A DNA stretch of 64,000 nucleotides from Cognatundibacterium jejuense (lineage in GTDB: Bacteria; Pseudomonadota; Gammaproteobacteria; Burkholderiales; Burkholderiaceae_D). Shown piece after piece: positions 44,788 through 53,238 of the stretch. The stretch is from NCBI RefSeq assembly GCF_014284255.1, contig NZ_JACOFV010000008.1:1-64000 (forward strand), read 5' to 3'. The notes beneath the pieces are model-generated. The model searched no databases. It was not told the origin of the DNA and saw only the letters and a list, made by a program, of their open reading frames with translations. Both the position numbers and the translations under genes were made by a program. Position 1 is the stretch's first letter. Every line of letters begins with the position of its first letter.

Positions 44788-45399
44788 ATGTCAGCTAAAT
44801 TCTTAGGTTTCTTTGCCCTCACTTTACTACTATGCGCCGGAGCAAACAATAGTGCACGTGCTAATACCATTGTTACGGTGACTGATAATAGCGGGCAAAC
44901 GGTAGAAGATGCTATTGTTTACGCCGAACCAACGTTTACAATCAACAACAGTAAACCTGCGCCAGCGGTCATCGAACAAAAAAATAAGAAATTCATCCCC
45001 TTAGTGACGGTGGTACAAACCGGGACTTTGATTTCTTTTCCGAATAACGATACGGTCAAGCATCAGGCGTATTCATTTTCACCGGCCAAAACTTTTGAAT
45101 TAAAACTGTATTCAGGCAAGCCGTCAGAACCGCTGTTATTTGATAAAGCCGGCACGGTAACGGTGGGATGCAACATTCATGATCAGATGTTGGCCTATAT
45201 ACACGTCGTCAATACGCCTTTTTTTGCCAAAACAGATGCCCACGGTAACGCTACCCTATCAGGATTGCCACAAGGAAAATATATACTGAAGGTCTGGCAC
45301 TACCAGCAAGCCACTGGCAGTGAACCACAGGCAGAAGAAATGAAAATCGGTACGGAATCAACTCTCATTGCATTACACCTGAAGTTTAAGCTGCGCTAA
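44788..45399 (+). CDS. Periplasmic cupredoxin-like protein (methylamine utilization protein type)
   Basis: About 203 residues from the ATG at 44788 (GAGAG upstream; an in-frame ATG at 44764 gives a poorer signal peptide). A signal peptide (1-25, ending SARAN) is followed by a cupredoxin-like beta-barrel. His92 in VKHQAYSF and Cys128, His131, Met134 in GCNIHDQM have the spacing of type 1 copper ligands. The remainder resembles a carboxypeptidase-regulatory-like beta domain (GNATLSGLPQGKYILKVWH). A blue-copper electron carrier or copper-binding role is inferred. It precedes a GGDEF-EAL gene by 127 bases, and DUF3034 and globin genes follow. Confidence 0.85.
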   Translation: MSAKFLGFFALTLLLCAGANNSARANTIVTVTDNSGQTVEDAIVYAEPTFTINNSKPAPAVIEQKNKKFIPLVTVVQTGTLISFPNNDTVKHQAYSFSPAKTFELKLYSGKPSEPLLFDKAGTVTVGCNIHDQMLAYIHVVNTPFFAKTDAHGNATLSGLPQGKYILKVWHYQQATGSEPQAEEMKIGTESTLIALHLKFKLR

Positions 45400-45525
45400 A
45401 TTACGCTTTAGGACGAAGCAACCTCAAGCACTCTCATTGATTGCCTTCGTAAAAGTACAAGCCCAAGGATAACATTGCGTGAATTATCAAGTACCAAATC
45501 AATCTAGCCTGAAGAAAGAGAAAAA

Positions 45526-47883
45526 ATGCGCTTGCGTAGTCTGGAAAGCCGGGTAGTAACCTTATTCATCAGCTTATTACTGAGTTTGCAATTGGCCGGA
45601 TATTTCTTTATCGACCGGTCAATTGATGACAACGCTCGTGCGCAGATTGAAAGCAGTCTCGCTTTTAACGAGAAAATTTTTCTGCATTTATTGGAACAAA
45701 ATGCACAACATCTCATAGAAGGTGCCACGTTATTATCGAAAGATTATGCATTTCGCCAGGCGATCGGTACCAATGATACACAGACTATGGTGTCCGCATT
45801 ACTCAATCATGGTGAGCGCATCAAAGCCGACCTGACGATGGTAGTTGGGTTAGATGGAAAAATCATCGTTGCTAGCAGTGATACTCTGGCACATGGTTTT
45901 CAAAAAAGCGTCTACGACCTGATCAAAAGCGCGACAGAAAAAGGCAGTGCATCCAGTACCGATATCGTCGATGGCAAACCATATCAAATGGTCATGGTAC
46001 CGGTCAACGCGCCGGTCACCATTAGTTGGGTCGCCATGGCGATTCCGATAGACCGCAGATTAGTCAACGACATGCGGGAATTATCGGCGATGCAAATTAG
46101 TATATTTACGTCCAAAAATAATGGTCCGTGGATGCCTAATGTCTCAACATTAGACGAACAAGAAGAATACAAGTTAGCGGCCTTGTTACCCTCAGCAATC
46201 ACCAAATCGACTTTTATTCGCGACTTGAATCTCAACGATGATCACTATAGTGAGCGCATCTTACCGCTGGCTAAAAATGAAAAAAGTGCGACCGTCGCCG
46301 TATTGCAATTATCGATCAATCAGGCCGTTGCACCGTATAAAAAATTACAAAGAAACTTGCTTTTCTTAACCATCTTAGGCGGCATCATTGCCAGCATATT
46401 CAGCGCAATTACCGCACGTCGCATTACCAATCCAGTCAGACAATTGGCAGAAACGGCGCGCCGTCTTGGAACTGGCGATTACAAAACCACGATAGACATC
46501 AAACAAAATGATGAAATCGGTGATCTTGCCAATAGTTTTTCGCATATGCGTGATGCAATTGCACTACGCGAGAAAGAAATCAGCCGACTGGCTTACTGGG
46601 ATAATCTGACGACCTTACCGAACCGCGCCTTATTTACTGATATGGTCGATGAAGCGATCAGTGTCGCCAAATCACGCGGCAATTCTTGTTTTGTACTGAT
46701 GATGGATCTGGACCGTTTCAAACACGTCAATGATGTCATGGGACATCGCTTTGGTGATGTGTTACTCCAACAGGTTGCGCTCAGACTCAGTGCTGAACTG
46801 GGAGCAGGCAATAGCCGACCGGCACGTCTGGGTGGGGATGAATTTGCGATTCTCTTACCAGCCACCAATGTTGATCAGGCACAGCAACTGGCAAATAGAA
46901 TTTTGTTGACGCTGGAACAACCAATTTCTATTGAAGACCAGACCGTCGACATCAGCGCCGGTATTGGGATTGCGGGTTATCCTGATCATGCGAATGATAC
47001 GGCAACTTTATTGAGTCATGCAGAAGTGGCGATGTACGCAGCAAAACTCGCCAAAAACGGCGCCGTGCTGTATTCACAAACCATAGACAAATCCAGCCAG
47101 CAAAGTTTGTCCTTGCTCACAGAAATGCGCACGGCATTGGAACAAAACCATTTTCAGCTTTATGTACAACCGAAAGTTTCGGTCATTAGTAATGAAGTTG
47201 TGGCAGTCGAGGCACTGGTTCGTTGGTTCCATCCTGAAAAAGGCATGATTTTTCCAGATCAGTTCATCCCGTTTGCAGAACAAACCGGTTTTATCCGCCA
47301 ACTCACACGTTGGGTAATGAATGCGGCGGCAGCGTGCTGTCAGCAATGGCAGAACGCTGGCATTAATATAAAGATTTCGGTCAATATTTCTACCCGTGAT
47401 TTACTGGATCAGGAATTGCCAGAGAAATTTGCTGAAATTCTACAAAAAAACCAGGTGCTCCCTGAGTGTTTTTGTCTGGAAATCACTGAGAGCGCGATCA
47501 TGGATGACCCGGTGCGTGCCCATCTGACCCTCGATAAGCTACATGCCATGGGAATGGAATTGTCGATCGATGATTTTGGCACTGGTTATTCTTCACTCGC
47601 TTATCTGAAGCGCCTACCGGTGGATGAATTAAAAATCGATAAGTCCTTTGTCCTGAAAATGGAACAGGACATTGACAATACTAAGATCGTTAAGTCGACG
47701 ATCGATCTTGGGCACAATATGGGATTGCGGGTTGTTGCCGAGGGAATAGAGAATGCAGAAGTGTTAGCGCTGTTGAAAGAACTTGGCTGCGATCAGGCTC
47801 AAGGCTACTTCATTAGTAAACCTATGCCAGCGGGAAATATGCCGGCGTGGCTTGAAAGATGGAAATCAAATCAAACGGCATGA
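45526..47883 (+). CDS. Membrane GGDEF-EAL protein with periplasmic sensor and HAMP
   Basis: A 785-residue protein. One membrane span lies near residues 12-32, a periplasmic sensor domain at about 33-280 (Cache-like), a second span near 282-300, and HAMP to about 352. The GGDEF domain has LGGDEFAIL (RxxD absent), and the EAL domain begins near 535, with EALVRW, ESAIMDD and DDFGTGYSSL motifs that keep the metal and catalytic residues. Phosphodiesterase activity is therefore likely, cyclase activity possible. Its stop overlaps that of the convergent Cache-GGDEF gene by 13 bases, with a terminator hairpin inside the overlap. Linked with cupredoxin and globin genes, it may sense periplasmic redox or gas state. 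Confidence 0.92.
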   Translation: MRLRSLESRVVTLFISLLLSLQLAGYFFIDRSIDDNARAQIESSLAFNEKIFLHLLEQNAQHLIEGATLLSKDYAFRQAIGTNDTQTMVSALLNHGERIKADLTMVVGLDGKIIVASSDTLAHGFQKSVYDLIKSATEKGSASSTDIVDGKPYQMVMVPVNAPVTISWVAMAIPIDRRLVNDMRELSAMQISIFTSKNNGPWMPNVSTLDEQEEYKLAALLPSAITKSTFIRDLNLNDDHYSERILPLAKNEKSATVAVLQLSINQAVAPYKKLQRNLLFLTILGGIIASIFSAITARRITNPVRQLAETARRLGTGDYKTTIDIKQNDEIGDLANSFSHMRDAIALREKEISRLAYWDNLTTLPNRALFTDMVDEAISVAKSRGNSCFVLMMDLDRFKHVNDVMGHRFGDVLLQQVALRLSAELGAGNSRPARLGGDEFAILLPATNVDQAQQLANRILLTLEQPISIEDQTVDISAGIGIAGYPDHANDTATLLSHAEVAMYAAKLAKNGAVLYSQTIDKSSQQSLSLLTEMRTALEQNHFQLYVQPKVSVISNEVVAVEALVRWFHPEKGMIFPDQFIPFAEQTGFIRQLTRWVMNAAAACCQQWQNAGINIKISVNISTRDLLDQELPEKFAEILQKNQVLPECFCLEITESAIMDDPVRAHLTLDKLHAMGMELSIDDFGTGYSSLAYLKRLPVDELKIDKSFVLKMEQDIDNTKIVKSTIDLGHNMGLRVVAEGIENAEVLALLKELGCDQAQGYFISKPMPAGNMPAWLERWKSNQTA

Positions 47884-49583
47884 ACGATGGATGCCGTTTT
47901 CCGGTCACGTTTGCGGTTGTACATGCGGCTGTCAGCTATTTTGATGAGCCGCACGTAATCATCACCATCTTCCGGGAAACTGGCCCAGCCTATTGATGCG
48001 CCGATGCCCACCATCGCATTTTCAAGCGCAATGGGTTCTTCGACTAACACCGATATTTTTTCCACCATGTTGTGAATGTCTATTGTGGTTTTCGTATTTT
48101 TCAATAACAAAACAAATTCATCGCCGCCATAACGTGCGACCTCATCCGTATCACGAATCGCTGAACGCAACCGTGCTGCAGTAATCACCAACACTTTATC
48201 CCCAGCATCATGCCCATGATTATCGTTCACATTTTTAAACCGGTCTAAGTCCACGAACAGCAACGTAAATCCGCTAAAGTTTTCTGGCTGCTCCTTCGCC
48301 ATGATTTGTAAGTGATTGATCTGGGCAAATAAGGATTCACGGTTGGCCACTTGCGTCAATTTATCAAAGCGCAGTTTATTTTCCATTTCAGTGAAAGTCT
48401 GCGCGAGAATACCAATCTCGTCTGTACGACGAATATCTAACTTAGGCATGGCCTCGCCATTGCCAAATTTTTCTGCAGCTGCGGTCAACTTCCGTATGTC
48501 ACGTATCACGCGCTCAACGATGGTCAATCCTATGGTCAGTGCGAATAAAATACAAGCAATGGCGATCGCCACGCTTTGTAAGAAACCCTCATTAATACTA
48601 CTCATAAAATCGGAGCGCGGCACAGCCACAATGGTTTGCCAGTGCAAGCCTTGCTTATTTCCCAAAGGAGAGATCGCCATGTCCACCAACCCCATAGGCA
48701 AATCAAATTCCCGGGTTTCTGGTGTTTTCACATTTAACTGACTCAGTTTGGCGTAAGTACTGCTAATGAGAACCGTTTTCATATCAACTGCACGCATACG
48801 TTCGGGCATACCATTGACGGTACGCTCAGGAATCTCTTTCCCGGATGTCGCCACAATGTAACCATCCTCATCGACAATGTAGGCAACGCTATTTTTGCTG
48901 ATGTCTAGCTTACTCAAGAAGTTAGACAATTCTTTGAGCGTCACATCGGTGGCAACCACACCTGCAAATTCGTGATTTTTTTCAAAAACTGCTTTGGCCA
49001 GGGTAATCGTTGGGTAATGAAAAGAAAAATTATTATAAATACCCGACCACACCGGGGCTTCTGAATTACGGGCGGCCTGGTACCAGGGGCGCTTGCGTGG
49101 ATCAAATTCGTCAGTACGAATTAAATGAGATCGATCACCAACTCCGCTCACCTGATAGACACTTCTGCGTTGATCAATAGGACTACGCAAAAATAATTGC
49201 ACGTCGCTCTGCGAGATACGATAAACGCCAAGAAAACTACCGTCCTTTCCACCAAAATAGACGTAGTTATTCATATCCATGAATAATCCACTGGCAGTCC
49301 AGAATTTATCTTCCAGTACTTGTAGGTCAGGGTTGAAATGGTGTTCTTTTGGCATATGCGCTGAACTAGGCGCAATGGACTCAAGTGCAGTTAATGCACC
49401 ATCCAGATGCTTCTCTGTGGCAACATTAATCCGACTAACCATGTCGACCAAGACACGCTGGGTCAATGAAAAAACAGCGTCACTTCCTGCCTTCATCGAC
49501 ACCCAGCCGATCGCAACGGCAACACCAATCACCACAGCAGTAATTGGGACAACCAGCTCGCGACGTAAAGAAGAACGACTCAT
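47871..49583 (-). CDS. Cache-HAMP-GGDEF diguanylate cyclase
   Basis: About 570 residues from the ATG at 49583. A membrane span near 12-30 is followed by a periplasmic Cache domain (about 35-285, with KRPWYQAARNSEAPVWS and VATDVTLKELSNFLS), a second span near 330-350, HAMP, and a GGDEF domain with RYGGDEFVLL and an intact RxxD inhibitory site (RDTD). It should make c-di-GMP in response to a small extracellular ligand, such as an amino or organic acid. A longer frame to 49742 would read through the AAAT repeat as FIYLYIYLFIY-type sequence and is not accepted. It is inserted on the other strand inside the cupredoxin-to-globin gene group. Confidence 0.88.
   Translation of the reverse strand: MSRSSLRRELVVPITAVVIGVAVAIGWVSMKAGSDAVFSLTQRVLVDMVSRINVATEKHLDGALTALESIAPSSAHMPKEHHFNPDLQVLEDKFWTASGLFMDMNNYVYFGGKDGSFLGVYRISQSDVQLFLRSPIDQRRSVYQVSGVGDRSHLIRTDEFDPRKRPWYQAARNSEAPVWSGIYNNFSFHYPTITLAKAVFEKNHEFAGVVATDVTLKELSNFLSKLDISKNSVAYIVDEDGYIVATSGKEIPERTVNGMPERMRAVDMKTVLISSTYAKLSQLNVKTPETREFDLPMGLVDMAISPLGNKQGLHWQTIVAVPRSDFMSSINEGFLQSVAIAIACILFALTIGLTIVERVIRDIRKLTAAAEKFGNGEAMPKLDIRRTDEIGILAQTFTEMENKLRFDKLTQVANRESLFAQINHLQIMAKEQPENFSGFTLLFVDLDRFKNVNDNHGHDAGDKVLVITAARLRSAIRDTDEVARYGGDEFVLLLKNTKTTIDIHNMVEKISVLVEEPIALENAMVGIGASIGWASFPEDGDDYVRLIKIADSRMYNRKRDRKTASIVHAV
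47873..47899. terminator. Terminator-like hairpin within overlapping convergent gene ends
   Basis: AAACGGCAT (47873-47881) and ATGCCGTTT (47891-47899) form a 9-bp stem with a short T-run on the plus strand. It lies at the stop codons of both the GGDEF-EAL and the Cache-GGDEF genes. Confidence 0.6.
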
Positions 49584-49607
49584 AAAGTGACTAAAAAACT
49601 CACAACG

Positions 49608-49657
49608 AAAAATAAATAAATAAATAAATAAATAAATATATAAATATATAAATAAAT
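49608..49657. repeat. AAAT tetranucleotide repeat upstream of the Cache-GGDEF gene
   Basis: Seven consecutive AAAT units (49610-49637) are followed by a degenerate AT-rich extension to 49657. The tract ends 25 bases before the chosen start codon (49583), in the 5' leader or promoter of a diguanylate cyclase gene, where copy-number changes could alter expression. Confidence 0.85.
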
Positions 49658-50164
49658 TTTGTTCGATTAGAACCAGTCGTGTAGCAATGTACTGATTGGG
49701 AACTGTGCCAGTTTCACAAAGAAAAATTGAAATTTCATGCAATTTAATGCAACTAATAGAGAATTATACGAAGATACGCGAAATCAGTTCTCCTAAGCAA
49801 GGCAAATATTCGTCGTTAACTTCAAGATGTATTCAAGCCTCAGAATCGCGATTCGATGTTAATTCATTTGTTATTAAGTGTGATTAGGATGTTGTTGTGA
49901 GAATACGGTCATCAATAAAAAACGATAATAACTGCGTCAAAAATACAGGCAAAACCATAGCCGGAAAAAATTTACCTTAGAATAAAGTATCAGACGTTGT
50001 TTATGACACAGTCACGCTAGCAAAACGACGATTGCGGATGCCAAAGACTGATACATTTCTATTTTTTAAATACTACCTGCACACGATTACCCGCTTATGA
50101 CCCGATAAAAAATTGACTGACTTGCGATAGCATAGCGGTCACACCACGACATTACTGCCATCCC
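49658..50164. promoter_or_regulatory. Non-coding region between Cache-GGDEF and DUF3034 genes
   Basis: About 500 bases, AT-rich, with no supported gene. Promoters for both divergent genes should lie here; I see no convincing operator, RNA or terminator. A 63-codon plus-strand frame (49696-49887) has no recognisable product. Confidence 0.4.
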
Positions 50165-51067
50165 ATGCGCCTACGTCACCTACCATTTTGCTTCGCTATA
50201 TGGCTAATCGGATTCAATACAGAAGCGATCCGGGCACAAAGCCTGCCTGTGCCAGACCAAGGTAAATTACTTGCCACTGCTGGCGTAATTCAAGTCGAAG
50301 GAGCCGCCGGCGCTGGTCTGGTGCCGTGGGCGGTCATTACTGGCTACGGCACGGAAGATAGCTACGGCTTCAATGCCCATGTGACGCAGCTCAATACCCA
50401 GGATTATCAGTTGAGCACTTACGGCGTTGCCCTAGGAATCTGTGACAAACTAGAACTGTCACTATCAAAACAAGAATTTAGTGGCAGTCTGACACCATTA
50501 GACAAATTAAAACTGAGTCAGGATGTTGTTGGCGTCAAATTAAAGCTGGCGGGTGACCTGATTGCCGATCAGGATAACTGGCGGCCACAAATTGCGATCG
50601 GTGCCATGTATAAACGTGATCAAAACGTTACCGGACTCGATGCACTGGGGGTGACACAGGTTACTCAGCTAGGCGCAAAAAGTAACCAGGGTACGGATTA
50701 CTATCTGTCCGCGACCAAGCTATTTCTGGCACAAAGTTTGCTGCTCAATGGCACACTCAGGATGACCAAAGCAAATCAAATGGGCTTACTCGGTTTTAGT
50801 GGTGATCTGCACAATCGTTATCAAGTCATGCCAGAGGTGTCGGCAGCTTATCTGCTGAATCGCAAGCTGGCGCTCGGCGCAGAATACCGGCAAAAACCTA
50901 ACAATCTCAGCATCGACCATGAAAAAGCCTATTACGATGGTTTCCTGGCCTGGTTTCCGAATAAAAATGTGTCCGTGACTTTGGCTTACGTTGATATCGG
51001 TGACATTACGGCATTTAACACTAAAGATCAGCACGGCTGGTATTTGTCTGTGCAAATCGGTCATTGA
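50165..51067 (+). CDS. DUF3034 family outer-membrane-like protein
   Basis: A 300-residue exported protein, with a signal peptide at residues 1-24 (AIRAQS) and a mature sequence of DUF3034 type: GKLLATAGVIQVEGAAGAGLVPWAVI at 34-59, DYQLSTYGVALGICDKLELSLSKQ near 92-115. Alternating hydrophobic strands and the aromatic end GWYLSVQIGH suggest a beta-barrel in the outer membrane. The family has no defined function. It is followed after 19 bases by a gene for an exported truncated globin, probably co-transcribed. Confidence 0.85.
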   Translation: MRLRHLPFCFAIWLIGFNTEAIRAQSLPVPDQGKLLATAGVIQVEGAAGAGLVPWAVITGYGTEDSYGFNAHVTQLNTQDYQLSTYGVALGICDKLELSLSKQEFSGSLTPLDKLKLSQDVVGVKLKLAGDLIADQDNWRPQIAIGAMYKRDQNVTGLDALGVTQVTQLGAKSNQGTDYYLSATKLFLAQSLLLNGTLRMTKANQMGLLGFSGDLHNRYQVMPEVSAAYLLNRKLALGAEYRQKPNNLSIDHEKAYYDGFLAWFPNKNVSVTLAYVDIGDITAFNTKDQHGWYLSVQIGH

Positions 51068-51086
51068 TAGAGAAGGATAAGTCTAG

Positions 51087-51539
51087 ATGAACATCTTTCC
51101 CCAAACACTAGTTCGCATTTTTCTGTGCTTATTTCTGTGCTTATTTATCAGTGCAATCGGGATATCCCCCCAGGCGCAAGCCAGCACGTTGTATGAAGAT
51201 CTCGGTCAAGATGCGGGCATCAGCCGTATCGTCGATGAAACAGCACAACAAATCCTCAACGACAGTCGCATCAAAGATGGCTTCAAAGAGACCAACATGA
51301 AGCGCCTGGCTTCACTGCTCAAGGAGCAATTTTGCGTGCTTGCAGACGGCCCATGCAAGTACAGCGGTGACGACATGAAAATCGTTCATGAAAAATTAGG
51401 GATCACCAGCGCTCAATTTAATGCTCTGGCAGAAGACTTACAGATCGCAATGGAAAAATGCGAAATCCCGTTTTCCGTTCAAAATAAATTAATCGCCCGA
51501 CTGGCACCGATGAAAAGAGATATAGTCACAGTCAAATAA
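51087..51539 (+). CDS. Exported group 1 truncated haemoglobin
   Basis: A 150-residue protein with a signal peptide at 1-32 (QAQAST) and a group 1 (TrHbN-type) truncated globin domain: STLYEDLGQDAGISRIVDE at 33-51 and the proximal haem ligand His101 in DMKIVHEKLGI. The CxxxxxxC pair (83 and 90) in the E-F region is unusual and, after export, could form a disulfide. Export of a truncated globin is uncommon; a role in periplasmic oxygen or NO binding or peroxidase-like redox is inferred. It lies downstream of the DUF3034 gene with a 19-base gap. Confidence 0.86.
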   Translation: MNIFPQTLVRIFLCLFLCLFISAIGISPQAQASTLYEDLGQDAGISRIVDETAQQILNDSRIKDGFKETNMKRLASLLKEQFCVLADGPCKYSGDDMKIVHEKLGITSAQFNALAEDLQIAMEKCEIPFSVQNKLIARLAPMKRDIVTVK

Positions 51540-51655
51540 TGTTAGCTGCGCGGTCTAATTCTTTCAGGGCTTATGCTAAAAGCATGAAAATGTCGGCGAA
51601 TGAAACTTCTATTCGCTTTTGTCGTCTGATCTGCTTTCTTTCCGGAGTCTCACGT

Positions 51656-52459
51656 ATGAAACGTCTTTTGCTTTCCTCTGCTCTTGTTCTTGCTTGCTGT
51701 GGTTCAGTTTATGCTGATGATGGTTTGAAAGCTGCCGTCAACGGTGCACAACGTACGCCTGACAACGTCGTGCGCGACGTTTATCGTCATCCCTATGAAA
51801 CTTTGAGCTTTTTTGGCATTCGCCCGGATATGAAAGTGGTGGAAATTGCCCCAGGCGCTGGCTGGTACACGGAAATTCTCGCCCCCTACTTACGGGCTGA
51901 CGGTTTGATGATTGCCACCGCCAACGACCCGAACAATGCGAATGAAAACGTCAGAAAAGGCTACCAACGCTTCAAACAAAGGTTGGATGCTAAACCAGCG
52001 GTCTTTGATAAAGTGATACTCGGCGTATTCGAACCACCGTCAAATATTCATTATGCTGACAAGCATAGCGTCGATATGGTACTGACGTTTCGCAACGTCC
52101 ACAATTGGATTGCAAATGAAAATGGCAGCGTCAAAGCGGCATTTCAATCTGCGTTTGATTCCCTAAAACCGGGCGGCGTGTTTGGCGTGGTCGAGCACCG
52201 CTTACCAGAAAATATGCAACAAGATGATAAAGCCAGCAGTGGTTACGTCCATGAGAGCTACGTGATTCAGATGGCACAGAGCGTCGGTTTCAAACTTGCC
52301 GGTAAATCAGAAATCAATGCCAACCCTAAAGATCACGCAGACCATGAAGGCGGCGTCTGGGCATTGCCTCCTACTTTTGCCAATAAAGAAAGCAACAAAG
52401 CCAGCTACGAGGCGATAGGTGAAAGTGATAGGATGACTTTGAAGTTCGTCAAACCCTGA
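51656..52459 (+). CDS. Exported class I SAM-dependent methyltransferase-like protein (COG4798 type)
   Basis: About 267 residues from the ATG at 51656 (GGAG upstream). A signal peptide with a cysteine pair (residues 1-21, LACCGSVYADD) precedes a Rossmann-type methyltransferase fold: VVEIAPGAGWYTEILAPYL carries the SAM-binding GxGxG-like loop, and VDMVLTFRNVHNW a later strand. The frame is open to 51539, but the start there would bury the signal peptide. Periplasmic SAM is not expected, so either the cofactor or the activity differs; this oddity is shared by the family. It lies 116 bases after the globin gene. Confidence 0.85.
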   Translation: MKRLLLSSALVLACCGSVYADDGLKAAVNGAQRTPDNVVRDVYRHPYETLSFFGIRPDMKVVEIAPGAGWYTEILAPYLRADGLMIATANDPNNANENVRKGYQRFKQRLDAKPAVFDKVILGVFEPPSNIHYADKHSVDMVLTFRNVHNWIANENGSVKAAFQSAFDSLKPGGVFGVVEHRLPENMQQDDKASSGYVHESYVIQMAQSVGFKLAGKSEINANPKDHADHEGGVWALPPTFANKESNKASYEAIGESDRMTLKFVKP

Positions 52460-52491
52460 AAATTAATCTCAGGTTGAAACCTCAGGCAATG

Positions 52492-52520
52492 GTATGACAT
52501 CAGCACACCTGATGTCATAC
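52492..52520. promoter_or_regulatory. Perfect 12-bp inverted repeat before the YceI gene
   Basis: GTATGACATCAG (52492-52503) and CTGATGTCATAC (52509-52520) are perfect inverses with a CACAC spacer, 15 bases before the YceI start codon. It could be an operator, or a leader hairpin masking the ribosome site at 52524-52528. Confidence 0.55.
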
Positions 52521-52535
52521 AAATCAGGAGCTGTG

Positions 52536-53114
52536 ATGCCTATTCGACTACTCTTTAAGCATATTGTGTTGCTAATATCCGGCCTCATAAGCAGCGCCGT
52601 TTTCGCAGAAAACACTTACAAAATCGATCCCGAACACACCTTTAGCAGTTTTGAATATCAGCATTGGGGTTTATCGACGCAACGTGGTCGCTTCGATAAA
52701 AATACTGGCAGCATCAGTATGGATACGGAAAACAAGAGTGGTTCCATTAATCTGGAAATCGATGCCAACTCCGTCAACACTGGATCAGACATATTTAACC
52801 GTGCAATGCGCTCATCGAATTTTTTCGACACGGACAAATTCCCAAAAATCAGCTTCAGCTCCGATAAGATGATCTTCAATGAGGATAAGCTGACACAAGT
52901 CACAGGTAAACTGACGATTAAAAACACCACGCTGCCCGTCACGATAGAAGTGACGCAATTCAATTGCCGTTTTATGATTTTGTATCTCAGAGAAGCATGC
53001 GGTGCGAATGGTTACACCAAGATATTACGTAGCGATTTCAAGGTCGGGCGCTACGTTCCGTTTGTCAGCGATGAAGTAACTTTGTACTTCAATGTGGAAG
53101 CGATCAAGGAATGA
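52536..53114 (+). CDS. YceI family periplasmic protein
   Basis: A 192-residue exported protein from the ATG at 52536 (AGGAG upstream). A signal peptide (1-21, SAVFAE) is followed by the lipocalin-like YceI barrel: YKIDPEHTFSSFEYQHWGLS, then GSINLEIDANSVNTG near 83 and the KLTIKNTTLPVTIEV segment. YceI proteins bind isoprenoids or other lipids in the periplasm; in some bacteria they respond to acid, base or oxidants. The longer frame to 52494 starts inside the upstream hairpin and is rejected. A terminator follows at 53153. Confidence 0.92.
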   Translation: MPIRLLFKHIVLLISGLISSAVFAENTYKIDPEHTFSSFEYQHWGLSTQRGRFDKNTGSISMDTENKSGSINLEIDANSVNTGSDIFNRAMRSSNFFDTDKFPKISFSSDKMIFNEDKLTQVTGKLTIKNTTLPVTIEVTQFNCRFMILYLREACGANGYTKILRSDFKVGRYVPFVSDEVTLYFNVEAIKE

Positions 53115-53152
53115 ACGCTGTATCAGCGCAACAATAAGTACGTTTTAAACTG

Positions 53153-53191
53153 AAAAGCCGCATTTTCTAAAAAGTCAAAATGCGGCTTTTT
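53153..53191 (+). terminator. Rho-independent terminator after the YceI gene
   Basis: AAAAGCCGCATTTT (53153-53166) pairs with AAAATGCGGCTTTT (53177-53190) with a T-run at the end. It is nearly symmetrical and could also act for the convergent DUF1993 gene. Confidence 0.92.
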
Positions 53192-53238
53192 GATGGCATC
53201 AACTGAATCTAAACTAAATCTAAACTAAATCTAATTCC

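Noticed and set aside
49583-49742. Longer form of the Cache-GGDEF protein starting at 49742
   Set aside because: The added residues translate the AT-rich repeat and precede a normal start at 49583; kept only as a possibility in the phase-variation finding.
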